A stretch of 64,000 nucleotides of DNA from Clostridium_AM tanneri. Its GTDB lineage: Bacteria > Bacillota > Clostridia > Clostridiales > Clostridiaceae. This document shows positions 43,801 to 52,739 of this stretch, piece by piece (within the stretch, counting starts at the first letter, position 1; each line of letters begins with the position of its first letter). Location: NCBI RefSeq assembly GCF_033659955.1, contig NZ_JARUJP010000018.1, positions 6,847 to 70,846 of the forward strand, in the 5' to 3' direction. The position numbers were made by a program, and so were the translations under genes. Below the pieces are notes generated by a model. The model had not been told where the DNA came from, did no database searches, and was given only the letters and a program-made list of their open reading frames with translations.

Positions 43801-44211
43801 AGATACTACATACTTATCATTTGCCCAAAGTTTAAATGCGTTTTGAAGATAGTTAACTTTAACAGAGTATAGGTAATCATCTCTGTTAACAAGAATTTTC
43901 AGCCTATAAGTTCCATAACTTTGTTCTCCAATAGTCCCTGGAATATCTTTGAAACTTTTCTTTAGATTCTGGTTATCAAAATCTTCAGGGGTTAACAACT
44001 GGTTATGATAAAATTCCCACTGCCCATCCAACTTAATAATTCCATCCTTATTAAAATCCCAATTTCTCAGATCTATTACTCCATTTACAGCTATAGGATT
44101 TGTCTTTTTTCCCTGATTAACGTTTAAACTACTACCTATTATGCATATAAGTGTTATTAAGGTAATTAAAAGTAAAGTAAATAATTTTATCTTTGGGGAT
44201 TTATTGATCAT
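40858..44211 (-). CDS. Hybrid sensor kinase with two histidine kinase modules
   Basis: A 1117-aa membrane sensor. An N-terminal helix (about 8-28) leads to an extracellular beta domain (about 40-190, with LDGQWEFYHNQ) and seven membrane helices (about 205-400), the 7TMR-DISM plan. Then come HisKA/HATPase 1 (His432 in ITSHELKTPLNG, with GGTGLGLYI), a receiver domain (Asp741 in LVILDMMIPD, Lys793) and HisKA/HATPase 2 (His864 in NISHELKTPLNV, with GSGIGLALV). Two complete kinases flanking one receiver is unusual. No DNA-binding domain or adjacent response regulator was found. Input is probably a carbohydrate-like or small ligand, inferred from the family. Confidence 0.92.
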   Translation of the reverse strand: MINKSPKIKLFTLLLITLITLICIIGSSLNVNQGKKTNPIAVNGVIDLRNWDFNKDGIIKLDGQWEFYHNQLLTPEDFDNQNLKKSFKDIPGTIGEQSYGTYRLKILVNRDDYLYSVKVNYLQNAFKLWANDKYVVSVGKVGRDKKEMQPQILPKVGSFYAKDGEVDLILEASNFYSKYGFIDTLLIGEASKIDSYREKKQAFDLFLFGSCIIAALYNLAVFSKRKKDKASLYFAIVCLIVALRTIFTGERFFISLFPNFNYIFSVKIMVWTFYLYIPFIVLFVNKNYGEILSRKAVKLSNFLAVVYGILVLISPIQYYIQFIVPFEIYALLMMLYMMWKISKVYIEQKTSDYIAVVGLFALFITRINDILYEYSIIMTNSLAPLGVFIFIVANYYVLAERQAKALSNSEEVSERLKSLNNLKDDFLAITSHELKTPLNGIIGLTENLSNKGSSGMSDDDRYNLFLINASARRLSNLVDDVIVFSKLKNNEIKLIRKPVKIDKILEIVIKFCEPTISNKAIELVNLVDEEVPCVKGDENRIQQIFYNLLGNAIKFTQEGKILISYLVKENFVEISIKDTGIGISDEKINTIFSIYEQGEDISEKYGGTGLGLYITKNLIGLHGGEISVSSVVGKGSKFTFTLPLCSERELLTDKSINCIEKSTVDDLDVCINKIAEKNEDDLGVKNNKNYKILIVDDEYVNLKVLEEYLSGVSQHILRASTGKQAIEIIDQNKDLDLVILDMMIPDLLGYDICSIIREKYSLFELPVLMMTVDNRTENLVLSLKCGANDYLTKPFSKQELLARVNTLLTLKYSVKEALTLVQQVEVANEKIDTLNLRNSENTKRVEELMEYNKLKTEFFTNISHELKTPLNVISTTVQLLRSLDGSKQLGDERIKYYFNIINQNSLRLLRLINNLIDTTKIDGNYLSLHLTKGDIIYVIEELVQSVADFVNSQGISIVFDTEVEEKFILFDEEKIERIILNLLSNAVKFTDINGSIFINIYDKGEFVEISIRDTGIGIPENKLEFIFERFAQVDRSTTRKKEGSGIGLALVKSLVEMHEGTICAKSELGKGSEFIITLPVKSSNEEEVEGSALSKEFAKSKYEEKMQIEFSDIYFDK

Positions 44212-44490
44212 TATAAAACTCCTTAAACTTTATTCCTTGTATACAGGTGCTAACACTAATTGTCTTAATAATATATAGTATAACAATAAACCCTTTTAAG
44301 TTCCATAGCATATATATGTCAGCATATCTTAGTAGGTATATACTTAGTAAACTTGAATGAAAATCAGTAAATCTATTTATATTGTAATGACAACCAAAGC
44401 TTTATTAATTGTAAATGCTTTCTTCTTTTTGTATAATGGTTAAGGACATTTTACATTTATACATTTAGAATAATGGAGATGATACTTATC

Positions 44491-45630
44491 ATGGAGACTT
44501 TTACTAATCAATCTAACCGCCTACAATTGTTTGTAGAAAGGTTTAAAAAAGAAAAGGTATTTTTTATATCTCTTGTACTAGCAGTTCTATCCTCCCTTTT
44601 CCTTCAGCCTAAGATATCTTACGTAGATCTTAAGGTTCTGGTATTGCTTTTTAACCTGATGATTATAGTTGCTGCCTTTGAAGAATTAAAAGTTATGGAT
44701 AAACTTGCTTTGGAAATACTTAAGAAGTGTAAGGATACTAGAAGAATTTCTCTAGTATTTATAGTAATAACATTTTTCTCTTCTATGTTAGTGACTAACG
44801 ATGTTGCCCTTATTACCTTTGTGCCTCTGGCTATTCTTACCTTCAAAAAGGTAAAAATAGATTCTATGAAAACAATTATACTACAGACTTTAGCTGCTAA
44901 TATTGGCAGCAGCTTAACGCCAATGGGAAATCCGCAAAACTTATTTTTGTTTACTCATTATAACTTAAATGGAATTCAATTTTTTTCTGTAACTATTCCT
45001 TTTGTATTACTAGGTATCCTTTGGCTTTATTTTTTAAATAAAAGAGTTTCTAATGAAGAGCTTCAACTTTCATTACATACTGTTACAGTAAAGAATAGAA
45101 AAAAAGTTAAAGTATATATATTTCTATTTATTTTTATAATATTTTCAGTCTTTGGACTTGTAAATTATAAGTATACTTTTTTAGTCATAATGCTGATTAT
45201 ATTATTTATGGACAGGCATCTTTTAAAGTCCGTTGATTATTTTTTATTAGCCACCTTTGTATGTTTTTTTATCTTTATCGGAAACGTTTCCAATGTAGAG
45301 TTTATACAATATCACATGAAAAGCTTTTTACAAGAATCAGGAAGAGTTTATTTTTCCTCTATACTATTGAGTCAGGTAGTAAGTAATGTACCTTGCTCTA
45401 TACTATTATCAGGCTTTACCGATAACTGGAGAGAAATGCTTTTAGGAGTTAACATTGGAGGCATGGGTACATTAGTTGCTTCACTAGCTAGTGTTATTTC
45501 CTATAAAATTTATGCCAATGAAAATGAAGGGAAGAGTAGAATTTATTTAAGTAAGTTTAACCTTTATAGTTTTGTAAGCTTATTTATATTTACCGTTGTA
45601 AATTACTTTTATATCAGTACTAAATACTAA
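44491..45630 (+). CDS. SLC13/ArsB-type anion permease
   Basis: A 379-aa integral membrane protein of the SLC13/citrate-arsenite permease superfamily, with about 10-11 helices. The signature regions FFSSMLVTNDVALITFVPL and NIGSSLTPMGNPQNLFLF form the first helical hairpin, and VVSNVPCSILLSGF near the C-terminus forms the second. The substrate (dicarboxylate, citrate or inorganic anion) is unknown. The start is chosen as the ATG at 44491, but 44473 is also possible because the ribosome site GGAG lies between them. Confidence 0.85.
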   Translation: METFTNQSNRLQLFVERFKKEKVFFISLVLAVLSSLFLQPKISYVDLKVLVLLFNLMIIVAAFEELKVMDKLALEILKKCKDTRRISLVFIVITFFSSMLVTNDVALITFVPLAILTFKKVKIDSMKTIILQTLAANIGSSLTPMGNPQNLFLFTHYNLNGIQFFSVTIPFVLLGILWLYFLNKRVSNEELQLSLHTVTVKNRKKVKVYIFLFIFIIFSVFGLVNYKYTFLVIMLIILFMDRHLLKSVDYFLLATFVCFFIFIGNVSNVEFIQYHMKSFLQESGRVYFSSILLSQVVSNVPCSILLSGFTDNWREMLLGVNIGGMGTLVASLASVISYKIYANENEGKSRIYLSKFNLYSFVSLFIFTVVNYFYISTKY

Positions 45631-45668
45631 AGCATGAGATCAAAATGATTTCATGCTTTTACTTTTTT
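45629..45668. terminator. Bidirectional terminator
   Basis: AAAGCATGAGATC and GATTTCATGCTTT form the stem, followed by TACTTTTTT. It lies between the permease and the convergent small gene. Confidence 0.85.
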
Positions 45669-45691
45669 CAAAAGAGTTAATTCCTCTTAAA

Positions 45692-45925
45692 CTATTCTAT
45701 TATTTCTGCTATTTTATCTATAATAGCTACTCTTTCAACTCCCAATGCAGCCGCTAGCTTTGTGGGCATAAATCCATTCTTATAAACCATGTCTCCATTA
45801 GCATTTATTATAGCTATAACTGACTTTTCTAGCTTTTCATAGTCCATTAAACCTTCAAGATAGGTATCAACTAAATCTCTCAATTTACTTGCTAATTCTT
45901 TTGGATTTTTATAACTTGCTCTCAT
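45692..45925 (-). CDS. TIGR04540 family small protein
   Basis: A 77-aa cytoplasmic protein. NPKELASKLRDLVDTYLEG and ALGVERVAIIDKIAEIIE flank a short Asn/Gly segment (INANGDMVYKNGFMPTKLAA). It matches a clostridial family of about this length that I know as TIGR04540, with no known function. A GGAGT site supports the start. Confidence 0.75.
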   Translation of the reverse strand: MRASYKNPKELASKLRDLVDTYLEGLMDYEKLEKSVIAIINANGDMVYKNGFMPTKLAAALGVERVAIIDKIAEIIE

Positions 45926-46018
45926 TTTTATTTTACTCCTGTGTTTTATAAATTATTTTTGTATAAACATAGAATATTATAATGCATTTGTTTGATTATT
46001 GCAAATCCCCATTAACAC

Positions 46019-46062
46019 ACAGGACTCCCTCTCGAAGAAGAGGGAGTCCTGTGTGTTAATTC
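46019..46062. terminator. Perfect 19-bp hairpin terminator
   Basis: AACACACAGGACTCCCTCT pairs perfectly with its inverted copy around a 5-nt loop. It lies between two minus-strand genes and is the strongest hairpin in the window; U-runs are short. Confidence 0.8.
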
Positions 46063-46074
46063 TATTTATATAGC

Positions 46075-46710
46075 TTAACGGATAAAGTTTGTAAATACTT
46101 TTCTTTCTCCTACAGGTGCTTCTACTTTGTCTTTTCCACTTTCTCTTAGTTTAAGGAGCCAAGCCATATTCTTGCCTAAAGTTCTCATTATTTGTACCCC
46201 TTCTGCATCTTGAAGAACCTCTCCTGGTGCTCCCCCATGAATAACGTTCCAGTAATTTGATGTTGGCATAAGCATTTCAGAATAATTAATGTAGTTATTT
46301 AACTGTTCGAATGTAGGAACTCCACCTGAACGTCTTACAGCTGCTACGGCAGCACCTACTTTATGTCTAAATAAGCCCTTATTTGAACTTCCTACATAAA
46401 AAGCTCTATCTAGGAATGACTTCATTGTTCCTCCTATTGCTGAATAATGCACAGGAGAACCAAGTATTATTCCATCTGCTTCCTTCATTTTTTGAACCCA
46501 TTCATTTACAGGGTCTCCCTGGATAACACACTTCTCATCTTGGTTTCTAGCACAGCCATTACAAGCCATACAGCCTCTTATAACTTGGTTACCTACATGA
46601 ACAATTTCAACCTCTATTCCTTCTTTTTCTAGTTCCTCAGCCACCAATTTTATAGCATGATAAGTATTTCCCTCTTTTTTAGGGCTACCATTAAAAGCAA
46701 CAACTTTCAT
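46075..46710 (-). CDS. NADPH-dependent FMN reductase / flavodoxin-family protein
   Basis: A 211-aa flavoprotein. The phosphate-binding loop is FNGSPKKEGNTYHAI, and a cysteine-bearing segment (RGCMACNGCARNQDEKC) typical of iron-sulfur flavoproteins follows. The LGSPVHYSAIGGTMKSFLDR flavin-binding region is intact. The cysteines suggest a 4Fe-4S cluster or a redox switch. Its substrate is unknown; it is a single gene with GGAGGAG upstream. Confidence 0.88.
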   Translation of the reverse strand: MKVVAFNGSPKKEGNTYHAIKLVAEELEKEGIEVEIVHVGNQVIRGCMACNGCARNQDEKCVIQGDPVNEWVQKMKEADGIILGSPVHYSAIGGTMKSFLDRAFYVGSSNKGLFRHKVGAAVAAVRRSGGVPTFEQLNNYINYSEMLMPTSNYWNVIHGGAPGEVLQDAEGVQIMRTLGKNMAWLLKLRESGKDKVEAPVGERKVFTNFIR

Positions 46711-46860
46711 TTCTACTCCTCCAATAATTCTACACTTATATTAATCCTGATTAAGGACTAATATAAGTATATTTTAACCTTGAGGCAGTATCAAGTACGC
46801 ACTTTTTTGTAAGTTAGGTTACCTAAAGGTAAGTGTAGATAATAAGATTAAAAACTTAAA

Positions 46861-48051
46861 TTATTCTTCGCTGATGCAAGGTCTAACTCCTTTTAATGAT
46901 AGCTTTTCTTTTGGCAAAGTGGTATTAAGCTCCTCTGGAGTGTATCCTTTCAAAATACTCTGCCTTGTATTATTTGCAAATCTGTATATTTCATGAATAA
47001 GTATACTAGCCTCTTTAACGTCAGAAACATCAAAGTTATCCATGAATCCATCAACTATTTCGTCAAGGTCCTTTTCATTTTTAAAACTACATTGCAAATA
47101 AAAAATTAAGTCTTTTGCTTGATTACTATTAATATTATAATTGCTAGTTAAAAAGCTGTGGAGCCTTTTATATGCTTCCGTTTCCTCTATATAGTCCTCT
47201 CTTGCTGCATTTAATAATTCTTCCTTTCTAAGAGGGTAAAAATCTAAATCAAATCTCCTTATCTGCTCAATTAGCAGATACTGACTGTCCTCTACCATGA
47301 TATCCCTACCTGTGTATCCATTGAAGTTAAATCCACCATAGTATTCTGCGCCATCTCTTAATATAATTTTCATATTCATCTTTGAAGTATCAAAATCTAC
47401 ATACTTTACCACTAGTTCTTTAAAATGTTTTAAATCAATAATTCCGTAATAATAACACATTCCCCAGAATAACTTTATTAACTCTTCATTTTTTTCAAAT
47501 TTACCAACTAACTCTAAATTATTTTTATCCTTAATTATTTTTTGCAATTCCTCTGGCATAATAATAACATTTTCATTTTTAATTTTTCCTGTAAATAAAA
47601 GCGCTCTTTCCCTAAAATAAAAGATATGGCCTATATTCTCATTTTCTATGTTCTCTCCATAACCATTCTTATTTACCAAGTCTAATAGATATACAAATCT
47701 CTCTCTATCCATATTTTCTAGAAACATATTTACTCTATCTTCATAAAGTTCCAATATCTTATTTTTTAATTCTTCTTTCCTTAGAGTAGATGCTTTATCT
47801 ATACAAAAATTCACAGCAATAGTAGTTAATTCACTTTTTCCAAGCTTATTTAGGTGATATTCAAGGGAGAAACTCTTTTTAACAGGTATCCATTTTTTTA
47901 GTATCTGTTCTGCACCATAATTCAGTATACTTTTTGCTAACTCATCTATCATAGCCTTTAACTCATCTTTTTCAAAATGTCCTGTATCTCCTTCTCCTTT
48001 TTTCTCATATGAATTTAGTATATTGTTAATGTCAATTACTTTTCCTTTCAA
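46861..48051 (-). CDS. Hypothetical protein with SAP/Rho-N-like segment
   Basis: A 396-aa cytoplasmic helical protein that I do not recognise fully. A segment around residues 72-105 (KLGKSELTTIAVNF, then TLRKEELKNKILELYED) looks like a SAP or Rho N-terminal-type helix pair. The C-terminal NNTRQSILKGYTPEEL resembles tails of SEC-C-associated proteins. The start is taken as the TTG that follows GGTGG at 8 nt; two GTG codons upstream overlap the site. A 33-nt palindrome lies directly upstream. Function unknown. Confidence 0.6.
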   Translation of the reverse strand: MKGKVIDINNILNSYEKKGEGDTGHFEKDELKAMIDELAKSILNYGAEQILKKWIPVKKSFSLEYHLNKLGKSELTTIAVNFCIDKASTLRKEELKNKILELYEDRVNMFLENMDRERFVYLLDLVNKNGYGENIENENIGHIFYFRERALLFTGKIKNENVIIMPEELQKIIKDKNNLELVGKFEKNEELIKLFWGMCYYYGIIDLKHFKELVVKYVDFDTSKMNMKIILRDGAEYYGGFNFNGYTGRDIMVEDSQYLLIEQIRRFDLDFYPLRKEELLNAAREDYIEETEAYKRLHSFLTSNYNINSNQAKDLIFYLQCSFKNEKDLDEIVDGFMDNFDVSDVKEASILIHEIYRFANNTRQSILKGYTPEELNTTLPKEKLSLKGVRPCISEE

Positions 48052-48065
48052 TGCAAGCACCACCT

Positions 48066-48098
48066 AAATATATATTAGCTAATAGCTAATATATATTT
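48066..48098. repeat. 33-nt near-perfect palindrome upstream of the 396-aa gene
   Basis: AAATATATATTAGCTA and TAGCTAATATATATTT surround a single A. It is placed 15 nt before the start codon. It could be an operator, an mRNA hairpin masking the ribosome site, or the terminator of the upstream HD-GYP gene. Confidence 0.55.
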
Positions 48099-48144
48099 TC
48101 GCCAAGATAAGCACATATTATAATAGATAGATGGATTTTTTATT

Positions 48145-49254
48145 TTACTCCTTCTCAATTACATATTGAGGTCCAACTATGACTATTTCTAGTTCGTTTC
48201 TAAGATCTCTGTAAACCTCTTCATTTTTGACGCCAATAATCTTAACCTTAGGTCTTAAAGTATAATTAGGATATACCTCTTCTACTACAGCAACTTCTCC
48301 ATTGCTTAGCCTTACTACAGTTCCCTCTGGATAAGGAACTATGGATTTACTAAAAGCCTTAACTAAATCATAGTTAAATTGTATTTGTCCATTTGCCATT
48401 ATGTATTCTACAGCGTCATTTGGACTCATTGCCTCTCTATAAGGACGTTCTGATGTAAGGGCATCATAGACATCTGCCACTGCTACTATCTTAGCTAAGT
48501 CATTTATTTCATTGCCCTTTCTTCCCTCTGGATATCCTTTGCCATCTTCTCTTTCATGGTGCTGAAGAGCTATAACCCTAGAAGTGGCTGGTACATCTAC
48601 ACTACCTTTTAAAAAATCATAGCCCTTTACTGTATGTTCTTTTACAATTTTACTTTCTTCCTCTGTAAGCTTACCATTTTTCTTCAATATATCTTCTGGT
48701 ATAAGTGCTTTACCAATATCATGGATCAATGCACCTAAACACAACTCATATAATTTTTTCCTATCTAATTGCAGCTGAATACCCATTACTAGAGATAATA
48801 CTGCCACGTTGACACTGTGCTGATAGGTATAACTGTCTATACTTTTTATATCTACTATATTAATTAAAACACTCTTCCTGGCAAGAAGTTCCTCAGTAAT
48901 TTCCACTCCAATTTCTCTTATAGACTTAAAATAATTTTGTTTTTCTAGTATAAGTTTTTTATCCTGTACACTGCTTTTTCCAACATTCAAATTAAATTTT
49001 TCAAAGCTATAAAAGGTTTCCTTTATGGTTTTAACAGCCTTCTGCCTGAGTTCCGGTTTTATTATATCCTCTACGCCCTTTTCACTATACTCATCATTTA
49101 TGTACATTGCAAACATTCCGAGAAGTTTTACTCTTCTAATGTAACTTTCGGTAAGCTGTACACCTTCTCTAAGCAAAATGGTTCCCTTATCATCATAAAT
49201 GGTTTTTGCTAAAAAACTCCCCGCTTTAACGTACTGTATTGGTACTAGCCTCAT
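48145..49254 (-). CDS. HD-GYP domain phosphodiesterase (paralogue of the 8-kb gene)
   Basis: A 369-aa protein with the same layout as the protein at 7939-8985: an N-terminal beta module (MRLVPIQYVKAGSFLAKTIY), an HD-GYP domain with YQHSVNVAVLSLVMG, LIHDIGKALIPEDIL, HTVKGYDFLKG and HHEREDGKGYPEG, and a C-terminal beta module with RLSNGEVAVV. The YDALTSERPYREAM block completes the active site. It should hydrolyse cyclic di-nucleotides. The two probably arose by duplication. AGGGGGAG precedes the start. Confidence 0.92.
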   Translation of the reverse strand: MRLVPIQYVKAGSFLAKTIYDDKGTILLREGVQLTESYIRRVKLLGMFAMYINDEYSEKGVEDIIKPELRQKAVKTIKETFYSFEKFNLNVGKSSVQDKKLILEKQNYFKSIREIGVEITEELLARKSVLINIVDIKSIDSYTYQHSVNVAVLSLVMGIQLQLDRKKLYELCLGALIHDIGKALIPEDILKKNGKLTEEESKIVKEHTVKGYDFLKGSVDVPATSRVIALQHHEREDGKGYPEGRKGNEINDLAKIVAVADVYDALTSERPYREAMSPNDAVEYIMANGQIQFNYDLVKAFSKSIVPYPEGTVVRLSNGEVAVVEEVYPNYTLRPKVKIIGVKNEEVYRDLRNELEIVIVGPQYVIEKE

Positions 49255-49417
49255 TATAACTCCCCCTAGGTTAAATTCAACTATATATTCTTCTGTAATA
49301 AAACTTATAACAAACCCTATTTATATAATAATATCAAATTAAAGCCAACATTGTAAAATTATAAATAACTACTTTATAACCTTTATTTCAACTTACAGCT
49401 AATATTGAAATTCTACC

Positions 49418-49458
49418 TAAATAAAGCACTATTCATTATAAAAATGATAGTGCTTTAA
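49418..49458 (-). terminator. Terminator of the gcv operon
   Basis: On the minus strand, AAAGCACTAT and ATAGTGCTTT form a 10-bp stem followed by ATTTAGG. It is the first strong hairpin past gcvPB. Confidence 0.65.
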
Positions 49459-49541
49459 TCTTTAAGGGAGTTTAGATTTATTTTTATCTCATCGACTTAT
49501 AGGTGTTAACAGCATACGCACTGTTTAAGCTAATAATAAAA

Positions 49542-50996
49542 TTAGTTCCACTTAAGAATCGGAGTTCTTGCTGCCTTAACTTCATCTAATCTCTTTACAA
49601 TAGTATTGTTAGGAGCAGATTTAACCAAATCAGGGTCCTTCTTTGCCTCTTTAGCAATTTCAATCATAGCGCTAACAAATTCATCTAAAGTTTCCATCGT
49701 TTCTGTTTCTGTAGGCTCTATCATAAGGGCTTCATGGACTATTAGCGGAAAATAGATTGTTGGAGGATGATATCCATAATCAAGGAGTCTTTTTGCTACA
49801 TCTAAAGTAGTAATATGATTTTCTTCATCCTTTAAACCAGCTAACACAAATTCATGTTTACAAATATCATCTATAGCTAACCTATAGTAATCCTTTAATT
49901 TTACTCTTAAATAGTTAGCGTTTAAAACCGCAGTTTCACTGGCCTTTCTAAGACCCTCTGCCCCCATAGTTAAGAGGTAAGTAAAGGCCCTAACCATAAC
50001 TCCAAAGTTTCCATAGAAGCTTTTTACCTTTCCTATAGAATAAGGTCTGTCATAGTCCAAATAATAACCTTCATCTTTCCTTGCCACTACAGGCTTAGGA
50101 AGGAATTCTGCCAGGTCTCCTCTAACACCTATTGGTCCGCTTCCCGGACCTCCGCCACCGTGTGGAGTTGAAAAGGTTTTGTGTAAATTTAAGTGGCATA
50201 CATCAAAGCCCATATCTCCTGGCCTTGTTTTTCCCATAATAGCATTCATATTAGCTCCGTCATAATAAAGCAGTCCCCCAGCTTCATGTACAAGCTTTGC
50301 TATTTCCGTGATATTTTTTTCGAAGAGTCCTAGGGTACTAGGGTTAGTTAGCATTAAACCGGCTATTTCATCATTTAAAAGAGATTTTAGGCTTTCTATA
50401 TCTACAGCGCCCTCAGCATCTGACTTTACTTCTATAACCTTAAAGCCTGCTACTGATGCTGAAGCCGGGTTTGTGCCATGGGCTGAATCCGGTACTATAA
50501 TCTTATCTCTTTTGAAATCCCCTCTTTTTTCATGATATGCCTTAATAACCATAAGTCCTGATAACTCTCCATGGGCTCCTGCTGCTGGCTGAAGGGATAC
50601 TTGTTCAAAGCCAGTTATTTCCCCAAGCTTTTCACTTAATTCATACATAAGCTTTAAAGCACCTTGTACCGTTTTTTCAGGCTGATAAGAATGCAGCTTT
50701 GTAAACTTAGGTAATGCGGCCATATCTTCATTGATCTTAGGATTGTATTTCATAGTACAGGAGCCCAGTGGATAAAAGCCTGAATCCACACCAAAGTTTT
50801 TAGTAGAAAGAGCGGTGAAATGTCTTATTACATCTACTTCACTAACTTCAGTAAGCTCTAGCTCCTTCTTATTTAATAATTCCTCAGAAACTAAACTCTC
50901 CATAGAAACTTCCGGTACATCACAACTTGGAAGGGTATATGCCTTTCTTCCTTTTTTAGATATTTGAAAAATAACCTTATTATAATCTTTCATCAT
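49542..50996 (-). CDS. gcvPB: Glycine dehydrogenase (decarboxylating) subunit 2, GcvPB
   Basis: A 484-aa P-protein beta subunit that carries the pyridoxal phosphate. The PLP lysine lies in NLHKTFSTPHGGGGPG, and SAHGTNPASASVAGF is the cofactor phosphate region. It acts with GcvPA to decarboxylate glycine and load the aminomethyl group on GcvH. It overlaps the gcvPA end by 17 nt and has GGAGGGG, so they are coupled. It is the last gene of the operon. Confidence 0.96.
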   Translation of the reverse strand: MMKDYNKVIFQISKKGRKAYTLPSCDVPEVSMESLVSEELLNKKELELTEVSEVDVIRHFTALSTKNFGVDSGFYPLGSCTMKYNPKINEDMAALPKFTKLHSYQPEKTVQGALKLMYELSEKLGEITGFEQVSLQPAAGAHGELSGLMVIKAYHEKRGDFKRDKIIVPDSAHGTNPASASVAGFKVIEVKSDAEGAVDIESLKSLLNDEIAGLMLTNPSTLGLFEKNITEIAKLVHEAGGLLYYDGANMNAIMGKTRPGDMGFDVCHLNLHKTFSTPHGGGGPGSGPIGVRGDLAEFLPKPVVARKDEGYYLDYDRPYSIGKVKSFYGNFGVMVRAFTYLLTMGAEGLRKASETAVLNANYLRVKLKDYYRLAIDDICKHEFVLAGLKDEENHITTLDVAKRLLDYGYHPPTIYFPLIVHEALMIEPTETETMETLDEFVSAMIEIAKEAKKDPDLVKSAPNNTIVKRLDEVKAARTPILKWN

Positions 50997-52335
50997 TAAT
51001 CCCCTCCAATGCAGTTACTAGATTATCAATCTGATCCCTAGTTCTCTTTTCTGTAACAGAGAGAAGCATAGCTTCTTTATAAAGAGGATATTCTTTATCT
51101 AACTGATATCCACCTAATATATTATTATCTAAAAGAACTTCATTAGTATATTTCACAGAACTATTAGTATAAACTGCAAATTCTTTAAAGAAAGGCTTGT
51201 TAAATACTGGTTTATATTTTTCGCTCTTTGTTATCTCATTAAAAGCATAGTGGGATTTCTGTATACATTGCTCTGCCACTTCTCTTAACCCCTGCTTACC
51301 TAGGGTTGTTAAATATATTAATGCAGCTAAAGCATTGAGAGCTTGATTGGAGCAAATATTTGAAGAAGCTTTCTCCCTTCTTATATGCTGCTCCCTTGCC
51401 TGCATAGTCAAAACAAACCCTCTTTTACCATCCTTGTCTGTAGTTTCCCCTACAATTCTTCCTGGAATTTTTCTAAGGTGTTTTTTAGTTGTAGCAAGGA
51501 ACCCCAAATAAGGTCCTCCATAGTTTAAATTATTGCCGAGAGATTGACCGTCGCCTACTGCTATATCCACCCCGTATTCTCCTGGATTTTTCAATATTCC
51601 TAGAGAAATAGGATCACAAGACACAATTAGCAGTGATTTATTTTCATGTACAACCCTTTCTATTTCTGACAATTCTTCAATTATTCCAAAGAAATTTGGT
51701 GTTTGGACTATAAAGGCTGCTGCATCTTTATTAAGTTCAGCTTTAAGCTTTTCTATATCAGTAGCTCCCCCTAATTCCTCTATTTCTATTACCTTTTGAT
51801 TTTTAAATTTACAGTAAGTTTTTAATACCTTCCTTATTTCTGGATGAACAGCAGTAGACACAATAATATTCTTTCTTTTTGTTGTATCCACAGCCATTTG
51901 TGCAGCTTCTACAGCTGCTGTTGCTCCATCATACATAGACGCATTAGCTGCGTCCATTCCTGTAAGGTTAGCTATCATACTCTGATATTCAAATATTGTC
52001 TGCAGTGTTCCCTGACTTATCTCTGCTTGATAAGGTGTATAGGCAGTATAAAACTCAGATCTTCCTACTAAGTGTTTAATTATTGAAGGTATATAGTGGT
52101 CATAAGCCCCAGCACCTAAAAAGCAAACTAGCTCTTCACAGTTTTTATTTAAATTAGCTAACTTATTCATGTAATTTTCTACTTCAATCTCTGACATAGA
52201 AGGATTAATATTTAATCCTTTACTTAGACGAACTTCCTTTGGAATATCCTCAAATAAATCATCTATTGAGTTAATTCCTATGGATTTTAGCATTGATTCT
52301 TTATCCTCCACTGTCAAAGGTAAATATGGATGCAT
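50980..52335 (-). CDS. gcvPA: Glycine dehydrogenase (decarboxylating) subunit 1, GcvPA
   Basis: A 451-aa P-protein alpha subunit, the non-PLP partner. Blocks include YTPYQAEISQGTLQTIFEYQ, LTGMDAANASMYDGATAA and LTMQAREQHIRREKASSNIC. The start is set at the ATG before HPYLPLT, which follows AGGAGGTG; an in-frame ATG 21 nt upstream contains that site. It lies 11 nt past gcvH and runs into gcvPB. The split P-protein is usual in clostridia. Confidence 0.96.
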   Translation of the reverse strand: MHPYLPLTVEDKESMLKSIGINSIDDLFEDIPKEVRLSKGLNINPSMSEIEVENYMNKLANLNKNCEELVCFLGAGAYDHYIPSIIKHLVGRSEFYTAYTPYQAEISQGTLQTIFEYQSMIANLTGMDAANASMYDGATAAVEAAQMAVDTTKRKNIIVSTAVHPEIRKVLKTYCKFKNQKVIEIEELGGATDIEKLKAELNKDAAAFIVQTPNFFGIIEELSEIERVVHENKSLLIVSCDPISLGILKNPGEYGVDIAVGDGQSLGNNLNYGGPYLGFLATTKKHLRKIPGRIVGETTDKDGKRGFVLTMQAREQHIRREKASSNICSNQALNALAALIYLTTLGKQGLREVAEQCIQKSHYAFNEITKSEKYKPVFNKPFFKEFAVYTNSSVKYTNEVLLDNNILGGYQLDKEYPLYKEAMLLSVTEKRTRDQIDNLVTALEGINDERL

Positions 52336-52346
52336 ATTTACACCTC

Positions 52347-52721
52347 CTAACCACATACTTTTTTATATTCTTCTGAATTTAATAATCCCTCAAGCTCTAA
52401 CTTATCATTAAGTTCAATAACTATCATCCAATTTCCAAAAGCATCTTCATTTACTGCTTCTGGACTATCTACTAAATTATCATTTATTTGAATCACTTTT
52501 CCGCTTACTGGTGTATACAAATCTGATGCTGCTTTTACCGATTCAACAACTCCAAAAGTATCTTCCTTAGATAATTCTGCACCTACCTGCGGAAGTTCAA
52601 CGAAAACTATATCTCCTAAGGAATCCTGTGCATAGTCAGTGATTCCTATATAAGCCTTATCTCCTTCAACCTTTACCCATTCATGATCCTTACTATAAAG
52701 TAATTCCTTTAAAACCTTCAT
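52347..52721 (-). CDS. gcvH: Glycine cleavage system H protein
   Basis: A 124-aa lipoyl carrier. The lipoylated lysine lies in GVVESVKAASDLYTPVSG, and HEWVKVEGDKAYIGITDYAQ is typical of the N-terminus. It shuttles the aminomethyl group between the P and T proteins. It lies 18 nt past gcvT, second in the operon. Confidence 0.97.
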   Translation of the reverse strand: MKVLKELLYSKDHEWVKVEGDKAYIGITDYAQDSLGDIVFVELPQVGAELSKEDTFGVVESVKAASDLYTPVSGKVIQINDNLVDSPEAVNEDAFGNWMIVIELNDKLELEGLLNSEEYKKVCG

Positions 52722-52739
52722 ATTTAAATCCCCCTTAAA

